DNA of 64,000 nucleotides from Bacillota bacterium (GCA_023410535.1 JAEYPR010000014.1:49223-113222); one strand, 5' to 3'. Numbered from the stretch's first letter, positions 25,323 to 34,440 are shown. The notes: generated from the letters alone by a model not told the origin. Translations and numbers: made by a program.

Positions 25323-26000
25323 TCACCAAATAAAAGGGATTAACCGATAACGTACCTGCCGGCGGTATTGCTCATAGCCGCTTAAATTAGCCGTGAGAAA
25401 TCGCTCTTCATCAAGCAACCTCGCTGAAATGACCAATATGATCATGATGGCGAGCGGGACAGCTACCCATGACCCCAATGCAATGGGCGTAAAGATGAGT
25501 AAAACACCCGCCCCGGCATACATCGGGTGCCTAACCACGCGATACGGCCCGCTTGTAATGACCTTTTGCCCCACTGATACTTCGATGGTAGCTCTGGTAT
25601 AACTATTTTCTTTGAACACCCTATACACAATGTAAAACCCAAGCGCGACGCAGCCGTCGGCAATCAAGCTGAACACCGGAGTGACATTGGACCAGCCGAA
25701 ACGAAAATCCAAACCCGGAACGATAAACAGACCGATAAAAAACAGGCTGGCAAGGCTTTGAATTTTCTTTTGACCTTGTTGGGTCTCCGCTACGGGTCCC
25801 GCCTTCACCCGGCCCGCCAACAACTCTTGATCGTATTTGATTAAATAAACTGTGATGAGCAACGTACAAAGCGCAAAGTCCGCCAGATAGACTTGCGCTT
25901 GCCAAAACCTTAGGGTTCCGGCTGAAACAAATAGCGCGAGCGCCAAGACGAACATCAAAAAGGCAAAACCAAAAGTCGTTTTTACTATCAATTTGCTCAT
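25323..26000 (-). CDS. Isoprenylcysteine/phospholipid methyltransferase-family membrane protein
   Basis: 225 aa with about five transmembrane segments. The C-terminal PEMT/ICMT-type motif is clear: GPYRVVRHPMYAG, DEERFLTANLSGYEQYRR and VRYRLIPFIW, which bind S-adenosylmethionine and the lipid substrate. It is an integral membrane methyltransferase of unknown substrate. Start ATG 26000 is chosen since GGAGG lies 6 bases upstream; the frame to 26051 has no such site. It is adjacent to but probably separate from the YvlD-like operon. Confidence 0.8.
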   Translation of the reverse strand: MSKLIVKTTFGFAFLMFVLALALFVSAGTLRFWQAQVYLADFALCTLLITVYLIKYDQELLAGRVKAGPVAETQQGQKKIQSLASLFFIGLFIVPGLDFRFGWSNVTPVFSLIADGCVALGFYIVYRVFKENSYTRATIEVSVGQKVITSGPYRVVRHPMYAGAGVLLIFTPIALGSWVAVPLAIMIILVISARLLDEERFLTANLSGYEQYRRQVRYRLIPFIW

Positions 26001-26084
26001 TTCGACCTCCGAAGGTTTTCCAAATCCTATTATTCCCGCAATCCGCGCCACCCACTCCCCATGATACGGATGCCATAACCGAGC

Positions 26085-26465
26085 TTATTTCTTCAAATCT
26101 TTACCCTTTAACGACGAGGTTTTCGGTCGTTTCATAAGATCCTGCAAAATGAGGTTGATGATGGAAACAATCAGCGAAACGAGTACCGTCAGCCAAAATC
26201 CTGGAATCTTCAATCCTTCCAGCAGCGAGTCGGTAAGCATGATCATCCAGGTATTAATGACGATCGTCAGCAACCCCATGGTGATTAAGTTGAACGGCAG
26301 CATCACCAGCAGCAGGAGCGGCCGAATAAACAAATTCACAACTCCCAGGATCATCCCGGCCCACAGCGCGGTCTGCAAGTCATCAAGGCGAATTGCCGGC
26401 AATAACCGGGCCGCTAAATAAATGCCGGTAAAATTGGCCAGCAGCTTAATTAGAATACGAAACAT
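26085..26465 (-). CDS. YvlD-like phage-holin-family membrane protein
   Basis: 126 aa with four transmembrane segments (LLANFTGIYLAARLLPAI, MILGVVNLFIRPLLLLV, LLTIVINTWMIML, LTVLVSLIVSIINLIL) and a basic tail. It matches the Phage_holin_4_2 family (B. subtilis YvlD). There, YvlD acts with YvlB/YvlC in an envelope-stress-type operon. Here it is the last gene of the DUF2089-led operon, supporting a role in envelope stress rather than lysis. Confidence 0.8.
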   Translation of the reverse strand: MFRILIKLLANFTGIYLAARLLPAIRLDDLQTALWAGMILGVVNLFIRPLLLLVMLPFNLITMGLLTIVINTWMIMLTDSLLEGLKIPGFWLTVLVSLIVSIINLILQDLMKRPKTSSLKGKDLKK

Positions 26466-26498
26466 CCCTCTTCAACTTCCCTTTTTATCAATATGGTT

Positions 26499-26846
26499 TT
26501 AGACAAAATCAACGTAAACGGCGACTTTTTCTTGCGTTTCCGGTTGGACCGACTCAATTTCGATCATGCGCAGGCGACCCACGCTCCGGATTCCGTCGCC
26601 CAATACCCGCAGCATCTCTAAGAGATCATAAGGAGAAGCCTGCTTCAAAAGGGGCGACCCGCTGCGGAAACGTTCCGGCAATACGCGAATCGGCACGGGA
26701 GCAATCCATTCAACCAAGGCGGCCAAGTCCGCCAATGCTTCGAATAATTGGGTGAATACAAATAACGGAACCGGAACCGCGATCCGAAACCTACCTTTGC
26801 GAATCCGGATGATTAAATATTGGCTCCGATACGGTTTAATCCACAT
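26499..26846 (-). CDS. Hypothetical protein of the YvlD operon
   Basis: 115 aa. I do not recognise a family. It is basic at the N-terminus (MWIKPYRSQYLIIRIRKGRFRIAVPVPLFV) and then helical with SPYDLLEMLRVLGDGIRSVG, close to a C-terminal beta strand ending VAVYVDFV, so it resembles the YvlB-like upstream partner in pattern. The ATG at 26846 overlaps the upstream stop (ATGTGGATTAA), implying translational coupling; the longer frame to 26882 is less likely. Confidence 0.6.
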   Translation of the reverse strand: MWIKPYRSQYLIIRIRKGRFRIAVPVPLFVFTQLFEALADLAALVEWIAPVPIRVLPERFRSGSPLLKQASPYDLLEMLRVLGDGIRSVGRLRMIEIESVQPETQEKVAVYVDFV

Positions 26847-27255
26847 AGACTTCGACCTTAACGGGGCCTTTCTCCGGATCATTCACATCGATATCCACCA
26901 GTTTGCAGTCGATCAGCCCTTCTTCGATCATCCGCACCAACTCTTCCAAATCAATCTGGGAAAGATCAATCCCTTTCCGATTCAACTCTTCTTTCGCCTC
27001 CGGAGGGATGAATCCCATTCCAACGTTGGCGAATTTCGAGACCGCCTTTAACAGTTTCAACGGTACATTGACGTTGACTTTGGTATTTCCTTCCGCGCTA
27101 ATCCGGACCCGGAAAAACCGGCCGTTCAAATTCGCCAGACCGCTCGTTTCCCCCGGTTCCACCTCATCTAAAGCTTTCAACAGCTCCATCCCTTCCGTGG
27201 CGCTGATTTTGCCGTCTTGGATCATTTGGAGCACTTTCAGTTTTTCTTCGCTCAT
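26836..27255 (-). CDS. YvlB-like/SHOCT-like protein
   Basis: 139 aa. It starts with MSEEKLKVLQMIQDGKISATEGMELLKAL, the SHOCT-like/YvlB N-terminal helical motif. A beta-rich middle (FFRVRISAEGNTKVNVNVPL) and a C-terminal acidic region follow. Family members lie in Yvl/Psp-type envelope-stress operons. AGGAGG is 11 bases before the ATG. It is the second gene of the operon after DUF2089. Confidence 0.7.
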   Translation of the reverse strand: MSEEKLKVLQMIQDGKISATEGMELLKALDEVEPGETSGLANLNGRFFRVRISAEGNTKVNVNVPLKLLKAVSKFANVGMGFIPPEAKEELNRKGIDLSQIDLEELVRMIEEGLIDCKLVDIDVNDPEKGPVKVEVYVD

Positions 27256-27285
27256 CGCTATTTCAACCTCCTAATATAATCGATC

Positions 27286-27675
27286 TCATTTCACTGTTTT
27301 TAATTGCCTGGCCGCCTCGTCGGAAGTAATTTCGCCCCGTTCCAACGATTCCAAAATCTCCTGACGCCGTAATTTTTCGTCTACCGCAGCGCTTTTATCA
27401 ATTTGATAACCCAACGATTCAATGACCCCATCCAACCGGTTGCGGACCGTCGGATAGGAGATCCGCAACTCCTTTTCAACATCTTTAATGTTACCGCGAC
27501 ATTTTACAAAAACTTCGATGAACTCCAACTGTTCCGGCGGCAACTGGCAGAATTTGCAGGGACTGAACCGCCCCTCCAGGACGGTTTGGCACTGATCGCA
27601 ACTTAGTTTAACGATATGCAAGCGTTTGCCGCAGACCGGACAGATTCCCGGTGCTTGATAATTGATAATAATCAA
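27286..27675 (-). CDS. DUF2089 zinc-ribbon/HTH regulator
   Basis: 129 aa. The N-terminal zinc ribbon has CPVCGKRL, CDQC and CKFC pairs, and the middle is a helix-turn-helix (VEKELRISYPTVRNRLDGVIESLG). It is a DUF2089 protein, likely regulator of its own operon. The start is TTG at 27675, with AAGGAGA 5 bases upstream. A sigma-A promoter lies just upstream at 27699-27727, preceded by the palindrome at 27744-27761. Confidence 0.8.
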   Translation of the reverse strand: MIIINYQAPGICPVCGKRLHIVKLSCDQCQTVLEGRFSPCKFCQLPPEQLEFIEVFVKCRGNIKDVEKELRISYPTVRNRLDGVIESLGYQIDKSAAVDEKLRRQEILESLERGEITSDEAARQLKTVK

Positions 27676-27698
27676 CTCGCTCTCCTTAGGATAGGATC

Positions 27699-27727
27699 AA
27701 TATATCACGATTGTTTTATTTAGTCAA
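27699..27727 (-). promoter_or_regulatory. Promoter of the DUF2089-YvlD operon
   Basis: On the minus strand TTGACT (27722-27727) is followed by a 17-base spacer and TATATT (27699-27704), a near-consensus sigma-A promoter. It lies about 24 bases upstream of the DUF2089 TTG start. Confidence 0.75.
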
Positions 27728-27743
27728 TCTCATGTTTAATTTT

Positions 27744-27761
27744 ATTAATATCAATATTAAT
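27744..27761. promoter_or_regulatory. Palindromic operator-like site
   Basis: ATTAATATCAATATTAAT is a perfect palindrome around a CA centre. It lies just upstream of the -35 of the DUF2089 promoter and within a direct ATTTTATTAAT repeat, so it is a plausible site for the DUF2089 regulator. Confidence 0.5.
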
Positions 27762-27867
27762 TTTATTAATAATGAAATTGACCTTTGGCAAACGATTACC
27801 AACCCAATCGTTATTCTCTTTCTCCCCTCCGCGCTTAGATTAGCTAGCTTGTTGGTGGATACTATAT

Positions 27868-27904
27868 AAATGAAAACCCCCGGCTTAGCCGGGGGTTTTC
27901 ATTT
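27868..27904. terminator. Bidirectional 17-bp terminator
   Basis: AAATGAAAACCCCCGGC (27868-27884) pairs perfectly with 27888-27904 around a TTA loop. With its A/T ends it terminates the VOC/SDR-side transcription and can also block readthrough to the left. Confidence 0.85.
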
Positions 27905-27995
27905 AAGAGGCGTAGCTCTTGATTACAAGCCGCGCCGAAAGGGCGTTGGTAGATCTGCCGCGTGCGATGATTAATTAAGAACTACACCCAAAAAA

Positions 27996-28358
27996 TCAAA
28001 GATTCTGACAAAATTGAATTTTAACTCCATTTGGGTCTAAGACAAAGAAAAACTTGGTGTGAGGGTTTGGTTGGAACGGTCCACTGTGAACCGGAACTCC
28101 TTTTTCCGCCAAAAGCGCTATCATCCTGTCGATCGAATCCGTCTCAAAACCGAGGGAAATATCCGGTCCGATAGTAACTGCCGTATTTGCTTCATCATAA
28201 ATAAGCTCAACCTTTGTTTCCCCATCCCCTAAGAATACGATTTCCACCGTAGGGCCGGCTTTAAATCTTTTGTCGATGGCCAGACCGACGATCTCCTGAT
28301 AGAATTTCAAAGATTCTTCGAGGTTTTTTACATTGATTGTGCACCAACAAAATTTCAT
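27996..28358 (-). CDS. VOC-superfamily protein
   Basis: 120 aa. It is a single glyoxalase/bleomycin-resistance (VOC) domain: FCWCTINVKNLEESLKFYQEIVGL at the N-terminus and GPFQPNPHTKFFFVLDPNGVKIQF at the C-terminus. Metal-dependent dioxygenase or binding activity is typical but the substrate is unknown. ATG at 28358 has GGAGAG upstream; the longer frame to 28394 is the run-over of the preceding gene. Confidence 0.8.
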   Translation of the reverse strand: MKFCWCTINVKNLEESLKFYQEIVGLAIDKRFKAGPTVEIVFLGDGETKVELIYDEANTAVTIGPDISLGFETDSIDRMIALLAEKGVPVHSGPFQPNPHTKFFFVLDPNGVKIQFCQNL

Positions 28359-28380
28359 AAATCGATCTCTCCTTTGAATT

Positions 28381-29265
28381 TTATTTCCCCACAATGTCGG
28401 CGATCAGGGTAGGCTCTAGCGGTTCCCAACCAAGCCGCTTCCGGGTCAACTCATTCGACGTCGGATTGTCCATTGCGACGAACGGCGCAAGCCATCCAAA
28501 ATGCGCATCGGCAGCTTCGCGGGAAACGCTGGACACCGGCAGGTTCAGACGGCGGCCGATTGCCTCGGCGATGTTCCGAAAGGGTATCCCTTCTTCACCA
28601 ACACCGTGCAAACGCGAACCGGCGGGAGCGGCTTCCACCGCCAACCGGAATAACTTTGCCGCATCGAGCCGATGGACGGCGGGCCAGCGGTTCGATCCGT
28701 CGCCGATGTATGCTGAAAAACCTTTTTCACGGGCAAGCTCAGCCAGACGGGTGGCGAAGCCCTGAGCACTGGCATCATGTACACACGGCGCGAGCCGTAC
28801 GGCAACTGACCGCACGCCCCGCTCAGCCAGTGCCAATGCCGTCTTTTCCGCTGCGCTGCGCGGCGTTCCCGGCGATCCACCCTGCGCCTGATCTTCCTCG
28901 GTTGCCGAGCGTCCGAAGGACGGAACCAGCGTGGTTACAGACGTAATCACAAACGGCTTCCCAGCGCCGGCCAGGGCCGCTCCGATGGCTTCAATGGCCT
29001 GCAGATCGTCGGTAATCGCTCCGGCAAAGTCGGTGAAACTGTTGTCAAACGCCAGATGAATGACACCGTCCGCCACTGCGGCGCCACTGCGCAGACGATT
29101 GAGGTCGTCAAGTTTACCGCGATGCACTTCAGCCCCAACTGCATTGAGCGATGCGGCAGCCTGGTCCGAACGCGCGAGGCCGACAACCTGGTGACCGGCG
29201 TTGATAAGCTCCTTGACAACAGCCGATCCGATAAATCCGGTAGCACCTGTTACAAAAATACGCAT
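28381..29265 (-). CDS. SDR-family NAD-dependent epimerase/dehydratase
   Basis: 294 aa. It has the N-terminal Rossmann motif FVTGATGFIGSAVV and an atypical extended SDR active site. Family members close to this type reduce or epimerise small carbonyl substrates. GGAG lies 9 bases before the ATG. The gene is more GC-rich and arginine/alanine-rich than its neighbours, hinting at transfer from a Proteobacterium-like donor. It is followed by the VOC gene, with the AraC regulator upstream in the same orientation. Confidence 0.8.
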   Translation of the reverse strand: MRIFVTGATGFIGSAVVKELINAGHQVVGLARSDQAAASLNAVGAEVHRGKLDDLNRLRSGAAVADGVIHLAFDNSFTDFAGAITDDLQAIEAIGAALAGAGKPFVITSVTTLVPSFGRSATEEDQAQGGSPGTPRSAAEKTALALAERGVRSVAVRLAPCVHDASAQGFATRLAELAREKGFSAYIGDGSNRWPAVHRLDAAKLFRLAVEAAPAGSRLHGVGEEGIPFRNIAEAIGRRLNLPVSSVSREAADAHFGWLAPFVAMDNPTSNELTRKRLGWEPLEPTLIADIVGK

Positions 29266-29380
29266 CGTAAATCTCCTTTAACGGAAAGTTCTAAACGTAT
29301 TATAACTTACGTTTTAAAAGGATCATTGCCTGTTCAATGCAATTTATTGCCTGATTCTCCGGAAGTGCGGGTAAACCCAT

Positions 29381-30352
29381 TTAGCCAAGATCATTTGCGG
29401 TGTTCGCTTTTTGTGCCTGCTGATGGAGTTTTACAATGTCTCTTTTGGGCGGATTGCCAAAGTAGCTGCTATAATCCCGGCTGAATTGGGAAGGGCTTAG
29501 ATACCCCACCAACTGACCGGCGGCCAGCGCATCCATTTGCCGGAACAACATCAGGCGTCTGGCTTCCTGGAGGCGGAGTGCTTTTTGGTATTGTAACGGG
29601 CTCATGGAAGTAACTGCCTTAAAATGCCCGTGAAAAACCGAAACACTCATATGAGCAAGCCTTGCCAAATCCGCAACCTTCATCGGCTGAGCGAAATAAT
29701 CGCGGAGCCAGTCGATCGCCTTGGTAAGATGCCGCACCCTTGATTCCACAAAACCCATTTCGGCGATATGAACACCGATCGGGCTACGCAGCAGCCGCAT
29801 TACAATCTCATCCTTGACAATTGGGGCGAGTAATTCCGTATCGCCGACATTGTCCTGGCACTCCAGCAGTCGCGCCACAGCGTCGCTAATCCCTGCGTCG
29901 GCGTCAGCCATGTACCCCACGCGCTGCGCTTTCGTAGCGGGCAGACCCCGGGGATAAACTTTTGGGACAAACTCCGCGATCTTTTCCGAGTCGAGAGTTA
30001 GTCCTACGCCGAGGAAGGGTTCGCGGGAGCTGGCTTGGCTGATTTGCAAAGCGACCGGTAGGGCAACGGGAAACATGAGCATCCCTGAACTGCCAACTTG
30101 AAAAATTTCCCGTCCCAGCATGAAGGCCTTTACTCCCTGAGCAACGATTAATACGGAGGGCAGATAAAAAGCTTGCCCCCAATCCGCATCCGCTTGGGAA
30201 TGACGATGGATATGCAGGCCGGAACTGCACTGGCGAAAAGTGCCGTCATGCGGAGTACGATTATCGATCAAGTGCGCCAACCGACCGATTGCGGTTGTCC
30301 TTGACGTCTGGGGATTAATTGACCCTGATTGACCAAAATATCCGTCTGACAT
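29381..30352 (-). CDS. AraC-family transcriptional regulator
   Basis: 323 aa. The N-terminal AraC_N domain (LHIHRHSQADADWGQAFYLPSVLIVAQG) precedes a C-terminal double HTH (LRDYFAQPMKVADLARLAHMSVSVFHGHFKAVTSMSPLQYQKALR then LSPSQFSRDYSSYFGNPPKR). It likely activates the adjacent SDR gene. ATG 30352 is chosen; the in-frame start at 30400 lies within the upstream rlmD coding end. GC is similar to the SDR gene, so the two probably arrived together. Confidence 0.85.
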   Translation of the reverse strand: MSDGYFGQSGSINPQTSRTTAIGRLAHLIDNRTPHDGTFRQCSSGLHIHRHSQADADWGQAFYLPSVLIVAQGVKAFMLGREIFQVGSSGMLMFPVALPVALQISQASSREPFLGVGLTLDSEKIAEFVPKVYPRGLPATKAQRVGYMADADAGISDAVARLLECQDNVGDTELLAPIVKDEIVMRLLRSPIGVHIAEMGFVESRVRHLTKAIDWLRDYFAQPMKVADLARLAHMSVSVFHGHFKAVTSMSPLQYQKALRLQEARRLMLFRQMDALAAGQLVGYLSPSQFSRDYSSYFGNPPKRDIVKLHQQAQKANTANDLG

Positions 30353-30372
30353 TTTTAAGTAGTCCTTCCCCC

Positions 30373-31740
30373 CTACCGCTTTACAATCCGCGCCACACAT
30401 TCCACATGATACGTCTGCGGGAACATATCCACCGGCTGAATCTCCTCCGTCCGGTACCCCAGCTCCGCCAGGAGCTTCAGATCCCGCGCCAACGTGCTTG
30501 GATTGCAGCTGACATAAACAATCCGCGGTACTTTCACTTCAGCAAACGCCTGCAAAACAACGGCTTCACACCCCGCCCGCGGCGGGTCGACCACCGCTAC
30601 GTCAAAGGTTAGTCCCTCCTTGACCAACTTCGGCAAGACGGTTTCGGTCGCCCCGACCAGGAATTCGACATTCGTCAACCCATTCAGCGCCGCGTTCACT
30701 TTAGCGTCCGCGATGGCGGCGGGAATCACCTCAATCCCGTAAACTTCGCGGGCTTGGCGCGCCAGAAACAACGTTAAGCTCCCAACGCCGCAATACGCGT
30801 CAACGACCCGTTCCTGCCCCTGCAAACCGGCATATTCCACCGCCTGCCGATAGAGCCGGACCGTCTGCGCCGGATTGACTTGAAAAAAGGAGTTGGCGGA
30901 GATGGTAAACTGCAATCCGGCCAATTCATCGATGATCCGGTCCTGGCCCCACAACACCCGGTTCTCCCGGCCTAAAATCACGTTACCCCGCGTCCGGTTG
31001 ATATTCTGGACCACGCTTTTTACCTCAGGATGTTTTACCGCCAGCTTTTGAGCTAACGTTTGACCGGCCGGAAACCGCTCGCCGTTGGTTACCAAAACGA
31101 CCATCACTGCGCCGGTCGTGAAACCGTTTTTGATTAAAACATGACGTAATAAGCCCACGCCGACGCTTTCGTCATAAATCGGAATGCGGCTTTCAATCAC
31201 CAATTCGCGTAATGACGCTAAAATCCGGTTATGGATCGGATGTTGAATCAGGCAATCGTCCAACGGGACAATCTGGTGGGTCCCTTTGCGGAAACAGCCC
31301 ACGACAACGTTGCCGTCGGCCAACCCAAACGGATATTGCAGTTTATTGCGGTAGTAACGCGGTTGGTCCATCCCTAAAACCGGGTGAATCGTGACTCCCT
31401 CCATCCCGCCGATCCGCTCAATGGCGTCGCGGACCCGCTGCCGCTTCATTACCAATTGACTTTGATATTCAAGATGTTGCAGCTGACAACCGCCGCAATC
31501 GGCATCGTAAGGGCACTCCGGAGTCACCCGCTCCGGCGCCGCCTGAAGGATTTGAACGATTGCCGCGCGGGCGAAGTTCTTGCGGACCTCCGTGATTCGG
31601 ACTTGAACTGTTTCGCCTGCCAAAGCGCCGGGGACAAAGATGGTAAAATCATGATATCGCCCCACGCCTTCACCCTCATGCCCGTAATTGGCAATTTTAA
31701 TCTCAATAATTTGCCCAAGCCAAACCGGTTTTTCAGTCAT
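30373..31740 (-). CDS. rlmD: 23S rRNA (uracil-C5)-methyltransferase, RlmD/RlmCD type
   Basis: 455 aa. An N-terminal TRAM domain (IIEIKIANYGHEGEGVGRYHDFTIFVPGA) precedes four cysteines for a [4Fe-4S] cluster (CPYDADCGGC plus one more). The C-terminal TrmA-type SAM domain has VVDAYCGVGSLTLFLA and VVDPPRAGC, and the catalytic Cys is in YVSCNPSTLARDL. It methylates U1939/U747-type sites in 23S rRNA. ATG 31740 is preceded by an ATGGAGT motif. It is a housekeeping gene and stands alone. Confidence 0.9.
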   Translation of the reverse strand: MTEKPVWLGQIIEIKIANYGHEGEGVGRYHDFTIFVPGALAGETVQVRITEVRKNFARAAIVQILQAAPERVTPECPYDADCGGCQLQHLEYQSQLVMKRQRVRDAIERIGGMEGVTIHPVLGMDQPRYYRNKLQYPFGLADGNVVVGCFRKGTHQIVPLDDCLIQHPIHNRILASLRELVIESRIPIYDESVGVGLLRHVLIKNGFTTGAVMVVLVTNGERFPAGQTLAQKLAVKHPEVKSVVQNINRTRGNVILGRENRVLWGQDRIIDELAGLQFTISANSFFQVNPAQTVRLYRQAVEYAGLQGQERVVDAYCGVGSLTLFLARQAREVYGIEVIPAAIADAKVNAALNGLTNVEFLVGATETVLPKLVKEGLTFDVAVVDPPRAGCEAVVLQAFAEVKVPRIVYVSCNPSTLARDLKLLAELGYRTEEIQPVDMFPQTYHVECVARIVKR

Positions 31741-32086
31741 GTTCTGGAACCGACTCCATTTCTTTGTTAAATTGTTGATCAATTATTAGTCAAAAACCGC
31801 AAAATTCCTACCTTCTTCGCCTTTTTGCAGTTTACAATCCGTTCGTTTGACAAATCGCTAATCTTGAGTTAATCTTTACTTAAAGAAACTATGAATATAT
31901 ATCTAATTCATTCACACCTTTTCCCTTTTCCTGACATCCGTTGCCGATTGATGACGGCAAGAATTAATTTTATTGTAGACCAAAAATCCGGAAATGACCC
32001 GTGGATTGAAGGAATTTTGCTTAACGCAATGTGATTCAGTTGATTTCATTTTGAAACCCCTAAAATGCAAATCGAAAGGTACACAC
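31741..32086. other. Intergenic region, divergent promoters expected
   Basis: Between divergent rlmD (minus) and a membrane protein (plus). AT-rich with no obvious structured element; I see no confident promoter. Confidence 0.3.
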
Positions 32087-32791
32087 ATGAAACGAGACCA
32101 AAGCTTAGAAAACCCATTCGTTACTTCAGCGTTGCTCGAAACCAAGCAAACCAAAGCGGCAATCAGGATAAATCCTTTGACTGTCCTGACCTGGGTCCCG
32201 CTGTTCTTACTTTTACTGGCTTATCCGTTATCACTGATACTCCCCCGTTCACTAGCGTGGGAAAGCGGGTTAATTGAGGATATTCAAGCCGGTTTGCTTT
32301 TTGGCGGTTTTCTGGTGGCGCTTTATTTCGCCTTTCGCTCGCAAGAACCACTGAAACGCAAACTCTGGCTTTCCGTCACTCCGTTCTGGTTAATTATCAT
32401 GTTGCGCGAGCTGGATTGGGGCGCGGCTTTTTTTCCTCCGACCGCCATGGGTCCCAACGGGCCAAAACTCGCCCATTTACGCGACCTGTGGTATGGTCCG
32501 TATGTCTATCCGATCTTGGCGGTATTCTTGGGTTGGGGCCTTTACCTCTTTTTTAAACACCGGCTTTACCGACTTTTATTTCAAGAATTGCGTTTGAAAC
32601 GTTTCCCGACGTTTGAATTCACTATTGCTTTCATCGCGATCTTCATCTCAACCTTTGCCGAACATAAGGGTTATGCTCTGTTAGGCAATCGCCATCAACT
32701 GATGGAGGAGTTAACCGAACTCACTTTTTATGTTGGATTGCTGATAACCCAGATCAAACTGTTCTTCTCTTTGAAGCGTGCCGCTCGGTAA
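32087..32791 (+). CDS. Six-TM membrane protein of unknown function
   Basis: 234 aa. About six transmembrane segments, including VLTWVPLFLLLLAYPLSLIL, GLLFGGFLVALYFAF, YPILAVFLGWGLYLF and FEFTIAFIAIFISTF. No recognised family. ATG 32087 has GAAAGG 9 bases upstream; a longer frame to 31994 has none. A terminator follows at 32811-32836. Confidence 0.6.
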   Translation: MKRDQSLENPFVTSALLETKQTKAAIRINPLTVLTWVPLFLLLLAYPLSLILPRSLAWESGLIEDIQAGLLFGGFLVALYFAFRSQEPLKRKLWLSVTPFWLIIMLRELDWGAAFFPPTAMGPNGPKLAHLRDLWYGPYVYPILAVFLGWGLYLFFKHRLYRLLFQELRLKRFPTFEFTIAFIAIFISTFAEHKGYALLGNRHQLMEELTELTFYVGLLITQIKLFFSLKRAAR

Positions 32792-32810
32792 CTTGTGCAA
32801 ACTAAATAGA

Positions 32811-32836
32811 AAAGAACTCCTCAACCGGAGTTCTTT
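32811..32836. terminator. Bidirectional terminator
   Basis: AAAGAACTCC (32811-32820) and GGAGTTCTTT (32827-32836) pair around a 6-base loop, with a following T-run. It separates the membrane protein gene from scfB. Confidence 0.85.
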
Positions 32837-32857
32837 TTATTATTCAAACTGTATCGA

Positions 32858-34156
32858 TCAAGCCTTCTCCTCGAGTTCGATCCCTTTCAATGCTAAAGCG
32901 CATTCCAACCGTTTCCGCTGAAGTTGGCAGCTCAATTCATCGGGTTCGTAGATCGACCCATTGATTAGCTGCGCGTTGGCATGACAACCGCCGCTGCAAT
33001 AAAAACGGCTCCAACAGTCGGCGCAGCCTTTCTTCTTATAAAGGGTCGCCGCTCCGAACTCAGCTTGGAGTTCAGGGCGGATTACGCCTTGATTGACATC
33101 ACCCATCAAAAATTCTTTCCTGCCGACAAACTGATGACAAGGATACAACTCACCGTTGGGAGTCACCGCAAAATAATCAAACCCGGCTCCGCATCCCGTC
33201 AATCGCTTGGGCAGGCAAGGACCATGTTCCAAACTCACTTCAAAATGAAAGAAAGTAAACCCGGCGCCTTGTTGGCGTTTTTCCAAATAGTATTGGGCCA
33301 ACCGTTCGTACTCCGCCTCAATTTGGGGCAATAACTCCTCCGTCAACCGGTAATCAGCCGTCAACTCAACCACCGGTTCCAGCGACAGTTCCCGGAATCC
33401 GAGTTCCAAAAGATGCTTGACATCCTCAGTGAAATCCAGATTATTGGCGGTAAAGGTGCCGCGGAGATAATAGTTCTGATTATTGCGGCTTTGTACCAAC
33501 CCTAAAAAGTTCGGCACGATCCGTTGGTATACGCCATTCCCACGTAACCGGTCGTTGACTGTTTCCCGCCCGTCCAACGAGAGCACGGCCGCAATTTGAT
33601 TCTCATTCAAGAAGTTGCGCACCGATTCATCCAATGCCACTCCATTAGTGGTTAAGGTGAAATGGATATCCTTGTCCAACGCGGCGCTGGCCGTCCTGCC
33701 ATAAGCGACAATTTCCTTGATTACTTCCAAATTGAGTAGCGGCTCACCGCCAAAGAAATCCACTTCCAATTGACGTCGCTGTCCTGATTCCCGCAATAAA
33801 AGGTCAATGGCTTTTTTGCCGACCCCCAGGCTCATCTGTTCCCGGTTTCCGCCAAACGGTCCCGTCCCGGCAAAACAATACTGACAACGTAAGTTGCAAT
33901 CATGGGAGGCATGGAGACAAAGCGCCTTAATGGAGCGATCCCGCTTAACCTCCGGAATTTCATCGGGAGTTTCATTCAAGTACCCTAATGATTGTAACTC
34001 CTTAATCTCCGCTGCGACCTGCGCGCGCAGTTCCCCCGGTAGCTCTTGGTCTTTTAGGTATTGGTAGACCGGTTCATCAATGGTGAATAACGAATTGGAG
34101 GGAACATCAAACAAAAAATAACGGCCTAACGCCTTGAAAGCATGCCAATTGGCCAT
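32858..34156 (-). CDS. scfB: SCIFF-peptide radical SAM maturase
   Basis: 432 aa. Radical SAM CxxxCxxC is CNLRCQYC (with HASHDCNL preceding) and GGEPLLNLEV follows. The C-terminal SPASM region has CGAGFDYFAV, CHQF and CADCWSRFYCSGGCHANAQ. It is a very good match to the thioether-forming SCIFF maturase. The N-terminal ~90 residues form the PqqD-like recognition domain. The precursor scfA is 147 bases upstream with a hairpin between, so expression of the two is probably differential. Confidence 0.9.
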   Translation of the reverse strand: MANWHAFKALGRYFLFDVPSNSLFTIDEPVYQYLKDQELPGELRAQVAAEIKELQSLGYLNETPDEIPEVKRDRSIKALCLHASHDCNLRCQYCFAGTGPFGGNREQMSLGVGKKAIDLLLRESGQRRQLEVDFFGGEPLLNLEVIKEIVAYGRTASAALDKDIHFTLTTNGVALDESVRNFLNENQIAAVLSLDGRETVNDRLRGNGVYQRIVPNFLGLVQSRNNQNYYLRGTFTANNLDFTEDVKHLLELGFRELSLEPVVELTADYRLTEELLPQIEAEYERLAQYYLEKRQQGAGFTFFHFEVSLEHGPCLPKRLTGCGAGFDYFAVTPNGELYPCHQFVGRKEFLMGDVNQGVIRPELQAEFGAATLYKKKGCADCWSRFYCSGGCHANAQLINGSIYEPDELSCQLQRKRLECALALKGIELEEKA

Positions 34157-34243
34157 ATCTACTCTCCTGCAAATTAATAAGTTGAGGCAATGTCAGTGTT
34201 CAAATCAATTATTTATGGCATTTATGCAATTCCATAATTAAAA

Positions 34244-34263
34244 AAGCCATGATATCATGGCTT
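34244..34263 (-). terminator. Hairpin between scfA and scfB
   Basis: AAGCCATGATATCATGGCTT is a perfect palindrome followed by a T-run on the minus strand. It lies 40 bases after scfA, so it acts as a partial terminator giving more precursor than maturase message. Confidence 0.7.
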
Positions 34264-34302
34264 CAATCAAACAATCACCGCTAAAAAACGAACCGCTATA
34301 AT

Positions 34303-34440
34303 TTACTTTTGACAGACTTGATTTCCAACTGTGCAAGAGGTTTTACAAGCAGATTGACAAGAATTTTTGCATTCGCCGCAACCACCGGTTTGAACAGTTT
34401 GCGCTAGTTTACCTTGGAATAACGGTTTGATCAATTTCAT
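34303..34440 (-). CDS. scfA: SCIFF precursor peptide
   Basis: 45 aa translated from 34440: an N-terminal leader MKLIKPLFQGKLAQTVQTGG, then six cysteines at 21, 24, 28, 32, 36 and 43 in CGECKNSCQSACKTSCTVGN-type text. This matches 'six cysteines in forty-five residues' and the conserved CKTSC core of SCIFF. GGAGG lies 9 bases before the ATG. It is too short for a usual ORF cutoff. Downstream hairpin and scfB complete the locus. Confidence 0.9.
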   Translation of the reverse strand: MKLIKPLFQGKLAQTVQTGGCGECKNSCQSACKTSCTVGNQVCQK

